Shown here: one piece after another, positions 36,225 through 46,266 of the stretch
Layout: every line of letters starts with the position of its first letter
Position numbering within the stretch: the stretch's first letter is position 1
Source of the DNA: Dyadobacter sp. CY345
Lineage (GTDB): Bacteria > Bacteroidota > Bacteroidia > Cytophagales > Spirosomataceae
Assembly (NCBI RefSeq): GCF_021502725.1
Contig: NZ_JAKFFS010000001.1
Coordinates: forward strand, 744,001-808,000
Length of the DNA stretch: 64,000 bases
Direction of reading: 5' to 3'
The notes under the pieces: generated by a model
What the model was told of the DNA's origin: nothing
Seen by the model: the letters and a program-made list of their open reading frames with translations, nothing else
Databases searched by the model: none
Program-made: the position numbers and the translations under genes

Positions 36225-39035
36225 TTATTTTTTCTCAGGCATCAAAACCACCTTGATGAAGTTTTCATCATTAAAATACTTACTTGCGGCCGCCTTTGTA
36301 CTGGCAACTGTTATGGATTTCAAGAGTTTATCTTCCTGAAGAATTTCTTCCAGATTATCATCCTGAAAAGTATTCTCGTCAATGTAGTTAACCCAGAAGT
36401 TATTTGTTTTCAGCGCCACTTCCGTTTTACGTCTGGTTTCAGCAACAAACTTTTCAATATCTTTTTGATCCGCACCGTTTTCTTTAATTTTTTTCATTTC
36501 GGCAATGCTGCGTGTGACCAACTTGTCGACATTTTCCGGTGCACAGCCAAAACTGATTACGAAACTGTAATGTCCGGTTGGATATTTGTCGACGTCTTCG
36601 GAAACCCTCACCCCATAAACTCCACTTTCTTCTTCCCGAAGCGCTTCAATCAATTTGATCTGTAACACCTCCTGCAAAGCTTCGATCTGGATATTGTTTT
36701 CAGGACTGTAATCATATTCGCCGCTCGTTACCAAAGTGACCTTGCTTTTAGGTTCAAGACCTTTGTAAATTGTTTTTTCAATTATTCCTTTTGGAGGAAA
36801 AATATTAGGGTGCTTGTAGGTATCATCCCGGTCAGTAGACGGTAACCCACCAATATATTTTTCCAGTAGCGGTTTGATTGCATCAACTTTAAATGCTCCC
36901 ACAAAGGTGAAAACAAAGTCAGAAGCATCAGCAAATCGATTTTTATAAATCTCCACCGCCCGATCAAGGCTAACTTTATCAATACTTTCCGGTGTCAATG
37001 GACGACGATCAGGATTATTGCTGGTCAAAACTGCATTCAAAGAATCAGAATACACTTTATCCGGAGTCAAGGTTTTTTGCATATTTTCCAGATATGATTT
37101 CTGATTGCTCAGCATTCCGCCTACAACCTCTTTATCCTTACGAGGCTCGGTAAAATAGGCATACATAAGCTGCAAGGTTGTTTCCAGATCCTTGGGGCTG
37201 GTACTACCCTCAACACCTTCTTTCAATTCAGTGACATAAGGGCCGCCGCTTACCGTCTTTCCGGCTAAAAACTTTTGAAGTTGCGTCTGGTTATATGGGC
37301 CAACGCCACCCGACTGAATCATATAACTAGTGAAAACGCCTGTTTCTCTTTCTCCGGGAAACAATGAAAATCCACCTTTACCTGTTGCTTGAATCAAAAT
37401 TTCATCGTTCTTAAAATCCGTTGGTTTAAGTAAAACCTTTACACCATTGGATAATATTAACTCCGTGATGCCTAATTTTTCATTTGTTTTTTCAGCGGTG
37501 ATTTTTCCTGCTTTCGGTTCCGTAACGAGAAGAGGAGAGTCAAGAACGTCATCAACATAAGCAGTTACATTTTTACCAGTTTCTGCAAGCATTGCCCTGA
37601 TTCTGGCTTCTGTTGGTAAAGCGTCTTTCGCTTTTTCCGGACCCATGATTACCACTGCCCGGTTCTTATCAGTAATGTATTTTTTTGCCAGTCCGTTGAC
37701 TTCTTCCAGTTTTACACCGTCAATATGTTTTTGTAAAAAGGCATAATATGCCTCAATGCCCATGTAAGGTTTTTGGTGTAAAAAATGATCAAGATATTCG
37801 CCAACATAATTTGCGGACTTAGTTTTGTCTTTTTCTTTATACGCCTGCTCGATCGAATTCATGAAATCTTTCTTCGCGCGATCAAGTTCCGGAGCCGTAA
37901 ATCCGAATTTTTGAACCCGTGCATTTTCTTCAAGGAGAGCGGTTAGAGCAGTTTCAATTGAAGACGGATCTTTTGCAAGTGCAATCGAAGTATATGAATC
38001 CAGATTTCCCAAAAAATCACCATAATTACTTGACCCAAACAGGAATGGAGGATTCGCCTTTTGGGTAAGCTCTTGCATACGCTGACCCATCATCGCATTG
38101 TACAAGGCCTGGGCAATATTATTACGAACATCCTGTAACGATTTCTCTTTTGAATTTGGCTGTTTGTAAATCAGCTGAATTACGTTTTGCGGATATTCGG
38201 GATCGGTTACAATGGCGACATTCGTATTGCCATCCAGAGGAATGTTGTATTCCACTCGTTTTTTAGGATTTGGAGAAACAGGAATTCCTCCAAATTTTTG
38301 AGATATCATCGCTTCCACTTTTGCAACGTCAAAATCTCCAACAGCAACAACTGCCATCAAGTCAGGACGGTACCAATCTTTGTAAAAAGATTTGATTGTC
38401 TCAGGCTTGAAGGATTTGAGAACACTATCTTTTCCAATCGGCAAACGTTCCGCATAACGGGAATTGTTCAGGATCATTTTCAGATATTTGTCACGCATAC
38501 GCTGCTGAGCGCCACGCCCCATTCTTGATTCTTCCAAAACAACACCTCTTTCCTTCTCGATTTCAGCCGGATCCAAAAGCGCTCCATGTGCCCAATCATC
38601 CAGAACCTGAAGCCCTTTTTCCAGTAAGCCTGCTGAATCTGTCGGGATCGGAAGCATGTATACGGTCTCGTCGAAACCGGTGTAAGCGTTTAAATCTGCA
38701 CCGAAGCGTACACCGGTTTTCTGAAGAAAATTGACGAGTTCATTTTTTGGGAAATTTGTCGTACCGTTAAAATTCATGTGTTCCATGAAATGGGCCAATC
38801 CTTGCTGAGCATCTGTTTCCAACACAGAACCGGCCTTTACAATCAGTCTAAGTTCAGCACGATTTTTCGGCTCAACATTTTTCTTGATATAATAGGTAAT
38901 GCCATTTTTAAGTTTTCCGGTCTTCACTGATGGATCTAACGGAACTTTCTGCGTGCTTAGACCTTGTGCAGAAGCTGATATGGATGTCGCGGACAGCATA
39001 CCAAATGCACACAAAATCACGAGGGATTTTTTCAT
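36225..39035 (-). CDS. long M16 zinc peptidase (pitrilysin-like, two halves)
   Basis: 936 residues from MKKSLVILCAFGMLSATSISASAQG, a complete signal peptide; an earlier in-frame ATG would add 32 residues without one. The N-half has the intact zinc motif AHFMEHMNFNG and distal Glu in EIEKERGVVLEESRMG. The C-half has the degenerate M16 partner domain in the same chain (GVYGVRVSEDVDKYPTGHY). It is a PqqL-type exported peptidase, separate from the two-gene M16 pair at 20-22 kb. Confidence 0.94.
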   Translation of the reverse strand: MKKSLVILCAFGMLSATSISASAQGLSTQKVPLDPSVKTGKLKNGITYYIKKNVEPKNRAELRLIVKAGSVLETDAQQGLAHFMEHMNFNGTTNFPKNELVNFLQKTGVRFGADLNAYTGFDETVYMLPIPTDSAGLLEKGLQVLDDWAHGALLDPAEIEKERGVVLEESRMGRGAQQRMRDKYLKMILNNSRYAERLPIGKDSVLKSFKPETIKSFYKDWYRPDLMAVVAVGDFDVAKVEAMISQKFGGIPVSPNPKKRVEYNIPLDGNTNVAIVTDPEYPQNVIQLIYKQPNSKEKSLQDVRNNIAQALYNAMMGQRMQELTQKANPPFLFGSSNYGDFLGNLDSYTSIALAKDPSSIETALTALLEENARVQKFGFTAPELDRAKKDFMNSIEQAYKEKDKTKSANYVGEYLDHFLHQKPYMGIEAYYAFLQKHIDGVKLEEVNGLAKKYITDKNRAVVIMGPEKAKDALPTEARIRAMLAETGKNVTAYVDDVLDSPLLVTEPKAGKITAEKTNEKLGITELILSNGVKVLLKPTDFKNDEILIQATGKGGFSLFPGERETGVFTSYMIQSGGVGPYNQTQLQKFLAGKTVSGGPYVTELKEGVEGSTSPKDLETTLQLMYAYFTEPRKDKEVVGGMLSNQKSYLENMQKTLTPDKVYSDSLNAVLTSNNPDRRPLTPESIDKVSLDRAVEIYKNRFADASDFVFTFVGAFKVDAIKPLLEKYIGGLPSTDRDDTYKHPNIFPPKGIIEKTIYKGLEPKSKVTLVTSGEYDYSPENNIQIEALQEVLQIKLIEALREEESGVYGVRVSEDVDKYPTGHYSFVISFGCAPENVDKLVTRSIAEMKKIKENGADQKDIEKFVAETRRKTEVALKTNNFWVNYIDENTFQDDNLEEILQEDKLLKSITVASTKAAASKYFNDENFIKVVLMPEKK

Positions 39036-39169
39036 TTTACTTGTATAAAGTTGATAAAATGTATGAGAAACGAAAGATATAGTTATTACCTGCGATTGCA
39101 AAGTGCCGCTGGTAAAATATTTTATTCTCAAAAGTGCTCAGGAAAAGAGCAGGGACTGAGAAATGAATA

Positions 39170-39206
39170 ACAATGTAGCGAGCAGTGTCACCGCTCGCTA
39201 CATTGT
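39170..39206 (-). terminator. terminator of the epimerase gene
   Basis: Perfect 14-base arms ACAATGTAGCGAGC/GCTCGCTACATTGT around a 9-base loop, four bases after the epimerase stop; the minus strand continues TTATTCATTTC. Confidence 0.75.
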
Positions 39207-39209
39207 AAA

Positions 39210-40070
39210 TTATTGTTGCTGATTATACTTCTCAACCATTTTTTTCATAAAAGCTAAACTTCCCTTCGCCAGATCTTCTGCGTTGTATTTTGAAGGTCTC
39301 CACAATGAAGTCGGTCCGACCAGTTCTTTAATTTCCGAGGAGAAATTTTCCAGAACCAGCGCGCCTGAATAATTGATTTTGGCTAAACCTTTAAACAATT
39401 CATCCCAATGAACATTGCCTTCGCCCAACATTCCGCGATCACTTTCTGTCATATGCACATGAAAAAGTTTCTGTCCTGCCTGAACAACAGGATCGTAAAA
39501 ATTTGCTTCCTCAATATTCATGTGGAAGGTATCAAGGTGCAGGCCTATATTTTCGGAGTTGGATTTTTTAATCAATGCAAGTGTTTCGCTGGCGGCTGTG
39601 CAGATATAACTTTCATATCGGTTAACTGGCTCGATTCCGATTTTTATCCCAAGCGCTTTTGCATAAGCAGCCACTTCCGTCCAAACCTGACACATGATCA
39701 CTTCTTCTTCTTTTGTTCTTGGCAAACCGGTAAAAACACCAATTCCGGAATGCAAAACGCCACCTAAAAATTTTACTTCAAGTTCAGCAGTTTTATCCAG
39801 TGCGGCCTTTATGAGCGTCGTTGCTTCAAGTGGATGGAAAGGGATATGGCAGCTTTTAGGTAAATTTATGGAGCAAAGCGCTTCAATGTTATGGTCCTTC
39901 AACTGCTTTTTTACAGTTGAAGCGTCGAAATCCATAGTAACCGGAAGTAGAATTTCTAATATATCAAATCCGGTTTCTGCGGTTTTTTTTATAGCATAGA
40001 GCCCGGAATCCGGTGTCCAGACAGGTGGGATCCAGGATAAAATTGAAGCTCCGAATTTTGGATTTAACAT
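39210..40070 (-). CDS. sugar phosphate isomerase/epimerase-like TIM barrel, cytoplasmic
   Basis: 286 residues with no signal peptide, of the xylose-isomerase-like superfamily and closest in style to D-tagatose/D-psicose 3-epimerases. Metal/substrate residues appear in GIEPVNRYESY, NIGLHLDTFHMNIEE and FHVHMTESDRGMLGEG, followed by ALVLENFSS. The substrate is likely a ketose but is not determined. The neighbours do not form a sugar operon. Confidence 0.88.
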   Translation of the reverse strand: MLNPKFGASILSWIPPVWTPDSGLYAIKKTAETGFDILEILLPVTMDFDASTVKKQLKDHNIEALCSINLPKSCHIPFHPLEATTLIKAALDKTAELEVKFLGGVLHSGIGVFTGLPRTKEEEVIMCQVWTEVAAYAKALGIKIGIEPVNRYESYICTAASETLALIKKSNSENIGLHLDTFHMNIEEANFYDPVVQAGQKLFHVHMTESDRGMLGEGNVHWDELFKGLAKINYSGALVLENFSSEIKELVGPTSLWRPSKYNAEDLAKGSLAFMKKMVEKYNQQQ

Positions 40071-40132
40071 TTGATTTATAATTTTTTTACTTTGTTTTTT
40101 ACTTTTTACAAATTACCATACCTGGCAATCCG

Positions 40133-40846
40133 TCACGGGCAATTTACTTTTTTAAATGTAAGTCCTTTCTTAAATTTAAGTTTTGAACGATTGGTGAATT
40201 TCATTTTCCCATCGACCTCTTCCACGTCTCCAAATCCTTCAATCAGGTCATTACCTTTTTTTATCATGACAATTTCACGAACTGAATTTTGACCTTCGGA
40301 AGCAAAAGTGTAATCTGCAAGGAGCGTGTCACCGATCATTTTACCTTTTACCGTCCCTTTATTTCGATCTTTTTCGAAAAATTGATATTCAAGATTGCCG
40401 GTTACAATGCCGTTTGCGGTGTTGATATGGAGGAAAGCTGTATCTTTTTTTCCGGCATAAGAATAACAATCGAAATTTTCAAAATCACTGACTAATTTAT
40501 CCGGCGTAACAGTCTTTTTGTATGTGGTTTCCTTGCCATTTGTGGCTTTCAAAACCATCAAACTGTCATTTACAGACACAATCTTTAAAGTATCAGTGAA
40601 TTTATCTGCATCGCGGTTTTTCCCGAAGAGAATCAGGCGGTCACCAAATTTCTCCCACTTTTCATAAGCCTTGTCGGTTAGATTAATTGACGTTGCTGTT
40701 CCTTCATCTTTTAGTGTAAAACCGTTTTGATGTTGGGGCTGATCTTCAATCGGTGTCGTCCAGCTTCCCGAGATTGAGCCGGATTCTTTGTTGCATGAAA
40801 TAAACAGGACGTTTAGGAGAAGTAAACCTGAAAATATCTTTTTCAT
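40133..40846 (-). CDS. lipoprotein of unknown function
   Basis: 237 residues. Lipobox at LFIS-Cys19 after a hydrophobic signal (KKIFSGLLLLNVLFISC). The mature part contains GSWTTPIEDQPQHQNGF, then beta-strand-rich sequence that resembles lipocalin-like or META-type small beta domains of Bacteroidota, without clear motifs. It probably sits in the outer membrane or periplasm. Located upstream of the epimerase on the same strand. Confidence 0.78.
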   Translation of the reverse strand: MKKIFSGLLLLNVLFISCNKESGSISGSWTTPIEDQPQHQNGFTLKDEGTATSINLTDKAYEKWEKFGDRLILFGKNRDADKFTDTLKIVSVNDSLMVLKATNGKETTYKKTVTPDKLVSDFENFDCYSYAGKKDTAFLHINTANGIVTGNLEYQFFEKDRNKGTVKGKMIGDTLLADYTFASEGQNSVREIVMIKKGNDLIEGFGDVEEVDGKMKFTNRSKLKFKKGLTFKKVNCP

Positions 40847-41034
40847 GAAATTTGTTGATACGTTTTTTTCGGAAAAACTGTTTTGAGTTAACCTTTAACG
40901 TTCCAAGTTATAATTCCATTTTGAAGAAGTGATATTAATATTAAATTTTATTTTAAAAAATTTCCATTTATTGTTAAAGCCAGATATGGCATGTTATGAG
41001 ACAAAATCCTTGTGTGAATCGTTGAAATTTCGAA

Positions 41035-41865
41035 TCAATTTTGAGGGACGATACGTTTGTCCGTGCCGTTTCTAATTGATCTGGAAATTAGCATAAGTCC
41101 GAACAGGATAAACGGAATACTTAAAATTTGTCCCATATTAATTGGAAGTGTGCTTTCAAATGTTTCCTGATCAATCTTTAAGAACTCATCAAAAAAACGG
41201 AAACAGAAAAGTGATACCAGGAAAATTCCCAGCAACAGTCCATCAGGAATATTGCAAGCCTTTCGTTTCCATATTGAAAACAGCAGGGCGAAAAGTAACA
41301 GACAGAATATCGATTCGTAAAGCTGTGCCGGATGTCTCGGAATATTGTCGACGGAAGAAAATATAAATGCCCACGGAACTTCGGTCGGGATACCGATCAT
41401 TTCCGAGTTCATTAGGTTACCAAATCGAATAAATGCCCCAGCCAGGGCAGCCGTTATTGCCATTCGATCGAGAATGTGCAGGTAGTTTTCCTTGTATTTT
41501 TTAGCATAAAAATAGATCGACAGAAAAATCCCGATTCCGCCTCCATGACTTGCCAAACCGGCCAATCCGGTAAATTCAAAATGAGGCGACAAACGAATAG
41601 GAAGAATTTCGATCGGATGATGGAAATAATATATCGGGTCGTAAAAAATGATATGTCCAAGCCTGGCACCAGCCAGTGTTCCGATGATGACGTAGGTAGC
41701 GAGCTTGTCGAGCTGGATTAAAGTTTTCCCCTCTTTCTTGTATATGTAAAACATAACCTGATATCCGAGAAATACTCCCACGGCCCAACATACTCCATAC
41801 CATTTCGGGATTTCCAGATCAGGGAAAACGTTGGATCTTACATTCCAAAGTATAAACGATAACAT
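41035..41865 (-). CDS. lgt: prolipoprotein diacylglyceryl transferase
   Basis: 276 residues, inner membrane, about seven helices. It transfers diacylglycerol from phosphatidylglycerol to the lipobox cysteine. The Lgt signature GAFIRFGNLMNSEMIG carries the essential Arg and Asn, and RHPAQLYES is the second conserved block; HGGGIGIFLS contributes further conserved residues. The ATG directly abuts the stop of a tiny upstream gene on the same strand. Essential genes are rarely placed after sigma genes by chance, but no functional link is proven. Confidence 0.92.
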   Translation of the reverse strand: MLSFILWNVRSNVFPDLEIPKWYGVCWAVGVFLGYQVMFYIYKKEGKTLIQLDKLATYVIIGTLAGARLGHIIFYDPIYYFHHPIEILPIRLSPHFEFTGLAGLASHGGGIGIFLSIYFYAKKYKENYLHILDRMAITAALAGAFIRFGNLMNSEMIGIPTEVPWAFIFSSVDNIPRHPAQLYESIFCLLLFALLFSIWKRKACNIPDGLLLGIFLVSLFCFRFFDEFLKIDQETFESTLPINMGQILSIPFILFGLMLISRSIRNGTDKRIVPQN

Positions 41866-42060
41866 TTATATAGAGCAATTTTGGCAAAACGCGATGATGA
41901 AGGAAAAGATTGCAGCATTACGCATTATACGGTCAGTCGCAGAAAACATCGACTTTTTATGGATTTCTATAACATCAAGTATCTCGTTTTCGCAGATTTG
42001 GTCTGCGTCGTTCTGCGCTTTAAATTTTTCCCAGGAAGACTGGAAGTTATCTGATTTCAT
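41866..42060 (-). CDS. 64-residue membrane protein, possibly truncated
   Basis: Starts one base after the sigma-factor stop and ends exactly before the lgt start. The sequence (SSWEKFKAQNDADQICENEI, then a C-terminal hydrophobic stretch AAIFSFIIAF) resembles the N-terminus of membrane proteins often encoded after ECF sigma factors in Bacteroidota, which are usually longer. Only one short helix remains. It may be an anti-sigma-like remnant whose 3' part is gone. Confidence 0.55.
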   Translation of the reverse strand: MKSDNFQSSWEKFKAQNDADQICENEILDVIEIHKKSMFSATDRIMRNAAIFSFIIAFCQNCSI

Positions 42061-42061
42061 T

Positions 42062-42556
42062 TTAAAAGACTTTGAAGGTTTCTTTAAGTTTGGTTTTTAT
42101 CCGATTCATTCGTGTGCTGATATTGGTCGGACTAAGCTTTAATGTTTCAGCGATCTCTTTGTTACTATAACCTTCGAAATGAAGGATCATAATTCCTTTG
42201 TCAGTGGCTTCGAGTTGATTGACCAGAAATAATAATTGTTGAATGTCATCACGCTCTTCGGAGTGAAGCACCGCATTATTGTTCAAGTGAATGTCGGAGA
42301 GTGACTCATTGACATTATTTTTTCTTTCACTTTTAACTTTTGAGATAATGGTATTTAGGGCAACTCTGTAAATCCATGTACTTATCTTAGATTCACCTCT
42401 GAACGTTGGGGATGATTTCCAGAGCTGTAAAATGATATCCTGACGGGCATCTTTTACGTCTTCGTCATCAATATAGTAGAATCTGCAAATGCTGTTGATG
42501 ATTCCCTGATGCCGCTGAATGACTTGTACAAAGTCGGATTTATTTGTAGAGCTCAT
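42062..42556 (-). CDS. ECF-type RNA polymerase sigma factor
   Basis: 164 residues from MSSTNKSDFVQVIQRHQG; an in-frame ATG 20 codons upstream gives an atypical prefix, so the later start is preferred. Region 2 is CRFYYIDDEDVKDARQDIIL, then QLWKSSPTFRGESKISTWIYRVALN; region 4 is LEGYSNKEIAETLKLSPTNIS. It directs RNA polymerase to a subset of promoters. The next small gene may be its membrane partner. Confidence 0.9.
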   Translation of the reverse strand: MSSTNKSDFVQVIQRHQGIINSICRFYYIDDEDVKDARQDIILQLWKSSPTFRGESKISTWIYRVALNTIISKVKSERKNNVNESLSDIHLNNNAVLHSEERDDIQQLLFLVNQLEATDKGIMILHFEGYSNKEIAETLKLSPTNISTRMNRIKTKLKETFKVF

Positions 42557-42637
42557 CGCTGCTGATTTATTTACAAAACCATTAGTAGAAATTTTAAGCA
42601 TGAATGTCACAAACACTACGAAAAAAAACTGTTTCTG

Positions 42638-45601
42638 TTATCGCAAAGCCAGATCCATTCTTAGAATTTGAGTTACTTCTACACTAAGAAACCCAAACTC
42701 GTCAATCACTTTCCCGTATATTTTATAAACACCTTTGTTTGAGAAATTGTATTTCGCTGCAACTTCCGGGAAATGAACCGTGTCAATAAAATTCCCTTCC
42801 TGATCCAGAAAAGTGCCAAATTGCATCCGTTCACCTTTTGAGGTTCTCGTATTTTTTACTGAAACGAGGTATCCATATTGGATGATATCCTGATTGATAT
42901 ATTGATGCAAATCCCTGGACATGACACTTCTCGACATCGGATTCTTCACCAGGTCAAACGGGCTGCATAGTGGAAAACCTAATAGTTCAATCTGATCATA
43001 AGCATCGTCGGTAGGAGAAGTTTCGAATACGGGCAGATCAAAATCCTTTATTTCAATCTGAAACAATTGTTTTTGCGGGACTTTATTGGTCGCCTTATTC
43101 ATACGAAAATGAGCTTTCCACAAAAGAGTTTTCTTATCAATTTTTGTAAAACGAAAAGCATTGATACGGATCAGGATCGTCAGCTGCTCGATAGAAATGG
43201 CAACGCGGTCAAGAAAATTATTCAACGAAGTAAACGGTCCTTCGGCCTGACGTGCTTCCAGGACTTTAACAATTGTTTTTTCTTCAATTTCATTTAAAGA
43301 CTGCATACCGAGATAAATATCTTTTCCCTCAATCACAGCCTGGGCATAACTGTGATTTACGCAGGGCGCCAGTACCGTTGCACCCATCATTCTCGCTTCA
43401 TGCACATATAATTCAGGTGCATAAAATCCTCCGCCGTTATTCAAAACCGCAACCATAAATTCCAGTGGATAGTATGCTTTCAGAAATAATGTCTGATAAC
43501 TTTCCACTGCGTAAGAAGCTGAATGCCCTTTTGCAAAAGCATACCCGGCAAAACTTGCGATCTGCGCCCAGATTTCTTCAGTGATTTTCGGATTATATTT
43601 TCTGTCTTTACAATTTTTAAAAAATTTTGATTTCACCTGTTCAAACTCATCCCGGCCACGAAATTTTCCGCTCATACCTCTGCGGATTACATCGGCTTCT
43701 CCGAGCGTTAATCCTGCAAAATAGTGCGCAACTTTGATCACGTCTTCCTGATAAACCATGATTCCATAAGTTTCCGGCATCAGGTCAAGCAAAACCGGAT
43801 GGGCATCTTTGGTCCGATCGTTGTCTTTATGCCGTAAAATATATTCGCGCATCATACCACTTTTGGCAACGCCTGGCCGGATAATCGAACTTGCGGCTAC
43901 AAGTCCCAGATAATTATCAACTTCGAGCTTTTTCAAAAGCATTCGCATCGCAGGCGACTCCACATAAAAGCAGCCGATGCATTGGGCCTGTTTGATCAGG
44001 TCATTAATTTTAGGGTCCTGTTTAAATTTCTTAACGTCGTCAATATCAATTTCCGGAGCATCAGGACGGTTATATTTAATAATTTCCAGCGTTTCCTTGA
44101 TCTTGGCCAGGCCGCGTTGGCTGAGAATGTCATATTTATTCAGGCCAACATCTTCCGCGATGACCATATCAAACTGTGTCGTCGGGAAACCTTTTGGAGG
44201 CAGATCTGTTGCTGAAAAATAATTTATAGGTCGCTGGGAAATCAGAATTCCTCCTGCATGGATACTAAGGTGATTGGGCTGATTATTTTCCTGAAAATAT
44301 CGTGCGTACTTAATGACAAGCGCAGAAAGCTGATCCAGCTTTTTCGGGTCATACTTCCCATCGCTAAGCGCGTCAATTTCATAAGTTGGCAAGCCGAAAA
44401 CTTTGCCTAGTTCCCGCACGGCGGCACTATGCTGAAAGGTGCTGTAAGTGCCCAAAAGTGCAGCTTGCCCTTTGGATCCAAACTTTTTAAAAATATAATC
44501 GGTAATATCCTCCCGGTCTTTCCAAGAAAAGTCAAGGTCAAAATCGGGAGGATTTTTTCTATGAATGTTGATGAAGCGTTCAAAATAAAGATCAAGTTCG
44601 ATCGGATCGACGTTGGTGATGCTTAATAGATAAGCGACAATGCTGTTTGCCCCACTTCCGCGGCCGACGTAATAATATCCTTTCTGTCTTGCATAACTCA
44701 CGATATCATGGTTGACAAGAAAGAAAGGGATGAAATTCTGTTTCTGGATTAAGTCCAGCTCCATAGAAATCCGGTCAAAAATGGGATCATTAACATCGGT
44801 CCCGTAGCGATAGCCGAGTGCGTTGTATGTCAGTGAGCGCAGCCTATTGTAATCATCCGCTTCGCTTTCGCCGTAAACTTTCAAATTCTGATGCTGTCTG
44901 TCATCACCGAATGTAAAATGGATTTGACATTGGTCCATTAATTTTTCAGTGTTGTATACGATCGAGTCAAAGTTCTTATAGTGGTATTTAAGTGTGGCTG
45001 CGGGTATAAATTGTTCCGTCTCGTCCGCCGTTCCAAAGGTTGAGATTTTACTCAGTAATGTATTTTCATCAATCGATCTCAGCAACCGGTGTGCACTGAA
45101 ATCTTTTTTGTGACGAAAACTAACCGGATGCAGGATGACAAATTTATCTTCCAGATTTGCCAGATGCGAAAACCTGACGCGATTTAGATCTTTAATGGTT
45201 ATACCAATATATTCGTCTGCCGAAAATTCCGATTTATTTGTTTTAACCAGTTGCTCAAAAGGATAAATAAAAGCAACATTTTCAAGTGGTGGGGCCTGAT
45301 CCGGGAAGTCCAGCTTTTCGTGCGAATGTTTCGACAAATATGAATTCAGGTTTTGAAACCCGATATTGTTTTTTGCCAAACCAATAAATTGCTGCTGTAT
45401 TCCATTCCTGAAATCAATTCCCACGATTGGTTTGACATCATACTTCGCAGCAGTACGGATAAAGTTCAGACAGCCGGATGTGTTATTAATATCCGTCAGG
45501 GCAATCGAATTATAATTATTTAGCACACACAGTTTGAGCAATTCCTCTTCCGGAATCATTCCGTAGCGAAGGCTGAAATAGGAGTGACAGTTGAGCAACA
45601 T
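42638..45601 (-). CDS. dnaE2: DnaE2-like DNA polymerase III alpha subunit
   Basis: 987 residues, shorter than replicative DnaE (about 1160-1200). Order: PHP domain (about 1-200); polymerase palm with the catalytic aspartates in PDFDLDF (352-358) and GRGSGANS (313-320); then FAGYAFAKGHSASYAVESYQ further on. The PHP metal positions are altered (NCHSYFSL instead of HxHS, ALTDIN instead of ALTDH), so PHP nuclease function is probably absent. It lies near a Y-family polymerase and a LexA-like repressor, which fits damage-induced translesion synthesis. Between it and dinB, toxin-antitoxin genes and a scar interrupt the cassette. Confidence 0.9.
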   Translation of the reverse strand: MLLNCHSYFSLRYGMIPEEELLKLCVLNNYNSIALTDINNTSGCLNFIRTAAKYDVKPIVGIDFRNGIQQQFIGLAKNNIGFQNLNSYLSKHSHEKLDFPDQAPPLENVAFIYPFEQLVKTNKSEFSADEYIGITIKDLNRVRFSHLANLEDKFVILHPVSFRHKKDFSAHRLLRSIDENTLLSKISTFGTADETEQFIPAATLKYHYKNFDSIVYNTEKLMDQCQIHFTFGDDRQHQNLKVYGESEADDYNRLRSLTYNALGYRYGTDVNDPIFDRISMELDLIQKQNFIPFFLVNHDIVSYARQKGYYYVGRGSGANSIVAYLLSITNVDPIELDLYFERFINIHRKNPPDFDLDFSWKDREDITDYIFKKFGSKGQAALLGTYSTFQHSAAVRELGKVFGLPTYEIDALSDGKYDPKKLDQLSALVIKYARYFQENNQPNHLSIHAGGILISQRPINYFSATDLPPKGFPTTQFDMVIAEDVGLNKYDILSQRGLAKIKETLEIIKYNRPDAPEIDIDDVKKFKQDPKINDLIKQAQCIGCFYVESPAMRMLLKKLEVDNYLGLVAASSIIRPGVAKSGMMREYILRHKDNDRTKDAHPVLLDLMPETYGIMVYQEDVIKVAHYFAGLTLGEADVIRRGMSGKFRGRDEFEQVKSKFFKNCKDRKYNPKITEEIWAQIASFAGYAFAKGHSASYAVESYQTLFLKAYYPLEFMVAVLNNGGGFYAPELYVHEARMMGATVLAPCVNHSYAQAVIEGKDIYLGMQSLNEIEEKTIVKVLEARQAEGPFTSLNNFLDRVAISIEQLTILIRINAFRFTKIDKKTLLWKAHFRMNKATNKVPQKQLFQIEIKDFDLPVFETSPTDDAYDQIELLGFPLCSPFDLVKNPMSRSVMSRDLHQYINQDIIQYGYLVSVKNTRTSKGERMQFGTFLDQEGNFIDTVHFPEVAAKYNFSNKGVYKIYGKVIDEFGFLSVEVTQILRMDLALR

Positions 45602-45658
45602 GGTGTTTTGGGAAATTAAACTTTATACTTACTTTTAACGTTACTAACGCGGATCGAT

Positions 45659-45943
45659 ATGATTATTAGTTTTTCTTCAAAAGACACTGAAAAAATATGG
45701 CTCGGGGAAAGGGTTGGTAAGCTGTCTCCAGAAATCCAATCAATAGGGAGAAGAAAACTTAGGATGTTGAACAACTCACAAAATTTAAACGATCTCCGTA
45801 TCCCGCCTTCCAATCTCCTTGAAAAACTATCCGACAATTTGAAAGATTTTTACAGTATCAGGATAAATGATCAATGGCGAATTATTTTTAAATGGCTGGA
45901 TGGCAATGCATCTGACGTAAGTATTCTGGATTATCATAAATAA
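45659..45943 (+). CDS. higB: HigB/RelE-type toxin
   Basis: 94 residues of the RelE/ParE toxin fold: SSKDTEKIWLGERVGKLSPE, PPSNLLEKLSDNLKDFYSIR and the C-terminal NDQWRIIFKWLDG (Arg-x-x-Phe core). The order toxin then antitoxin is that of higBA. Homologues cut mRNA on the ribosome. It lies antisense in the upstream region of dnaE2, starting 58 bases from the dnaE2 start codon, so both share the gap that must hold the dnaE2 promoter. Confidence 0.9.
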   Translation: MIISFSSKDTEKIWLGERVGKLSPEIQSIGRRKLRMLNNSQNLNDLRIPPSNLLEKLSDNLKDFYSIRINDQWRIIFKWLDGNASDVSILDYHK

Positions 45944-45950
45944 AACTGTT

Positions 45951-46250
45951 ATGGAAAAATTAAATAACATTCACCCGGGTGAAATTCTTATGGAAGAATT
46001 TCTAAATCCTATGGGAATCACAGCCTACAAACTGGCCAAAGACACGGCTATTCCTCAGACCCGGGTTAGTGAAATCATCAAGGGGCGCAGGAGAATTACG
46101 GCTGATACGGCGTTAAGGTTTAGTAAATATTTTGGTACGACGGCTAAGTTTTGGCTTGGTTTGCAAGATGATTTCGATTTAGAAGCGGAGCAACATTTAA
46201 TTTTTAGTGAGCTAAATAGTATAAAAACTTTGCAAATCAGTGAGGTTTAG
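45951..46250 (+). CDS. higA: HigA-type antitoxin
   Basis: 99 residues with an XRE HTH: NNIHPGEILMEEFLNPMGI is the HigA opening, then TAYKLAKDTAIPQTRVSEII as HTH and KGRRRITADTALRFSKYFG. It binds HigB and probably represses the operon. Seven bases after higB; both look intact. Confidence 0.93.
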   Translation: MEKLNNIHPGEILMEEFLNPMGITAYKLAKDTAIPQTRVSEIIKGRRRITADTALRFSKYFGTTAKFWLGLQDDFDLEAEQHLIFSELNSIKTLQISEV

Positions 46251-46266
46251 TGCTGTTGAAAACTAA

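Noticed and set aside
36047..36256. 69-codon plus-strand open frame after the transposase
   Set aside because: It runs through both REP-like palindromes and into the end of the M16 peptidase gene; no recognisable protein character after the first 30 codons.
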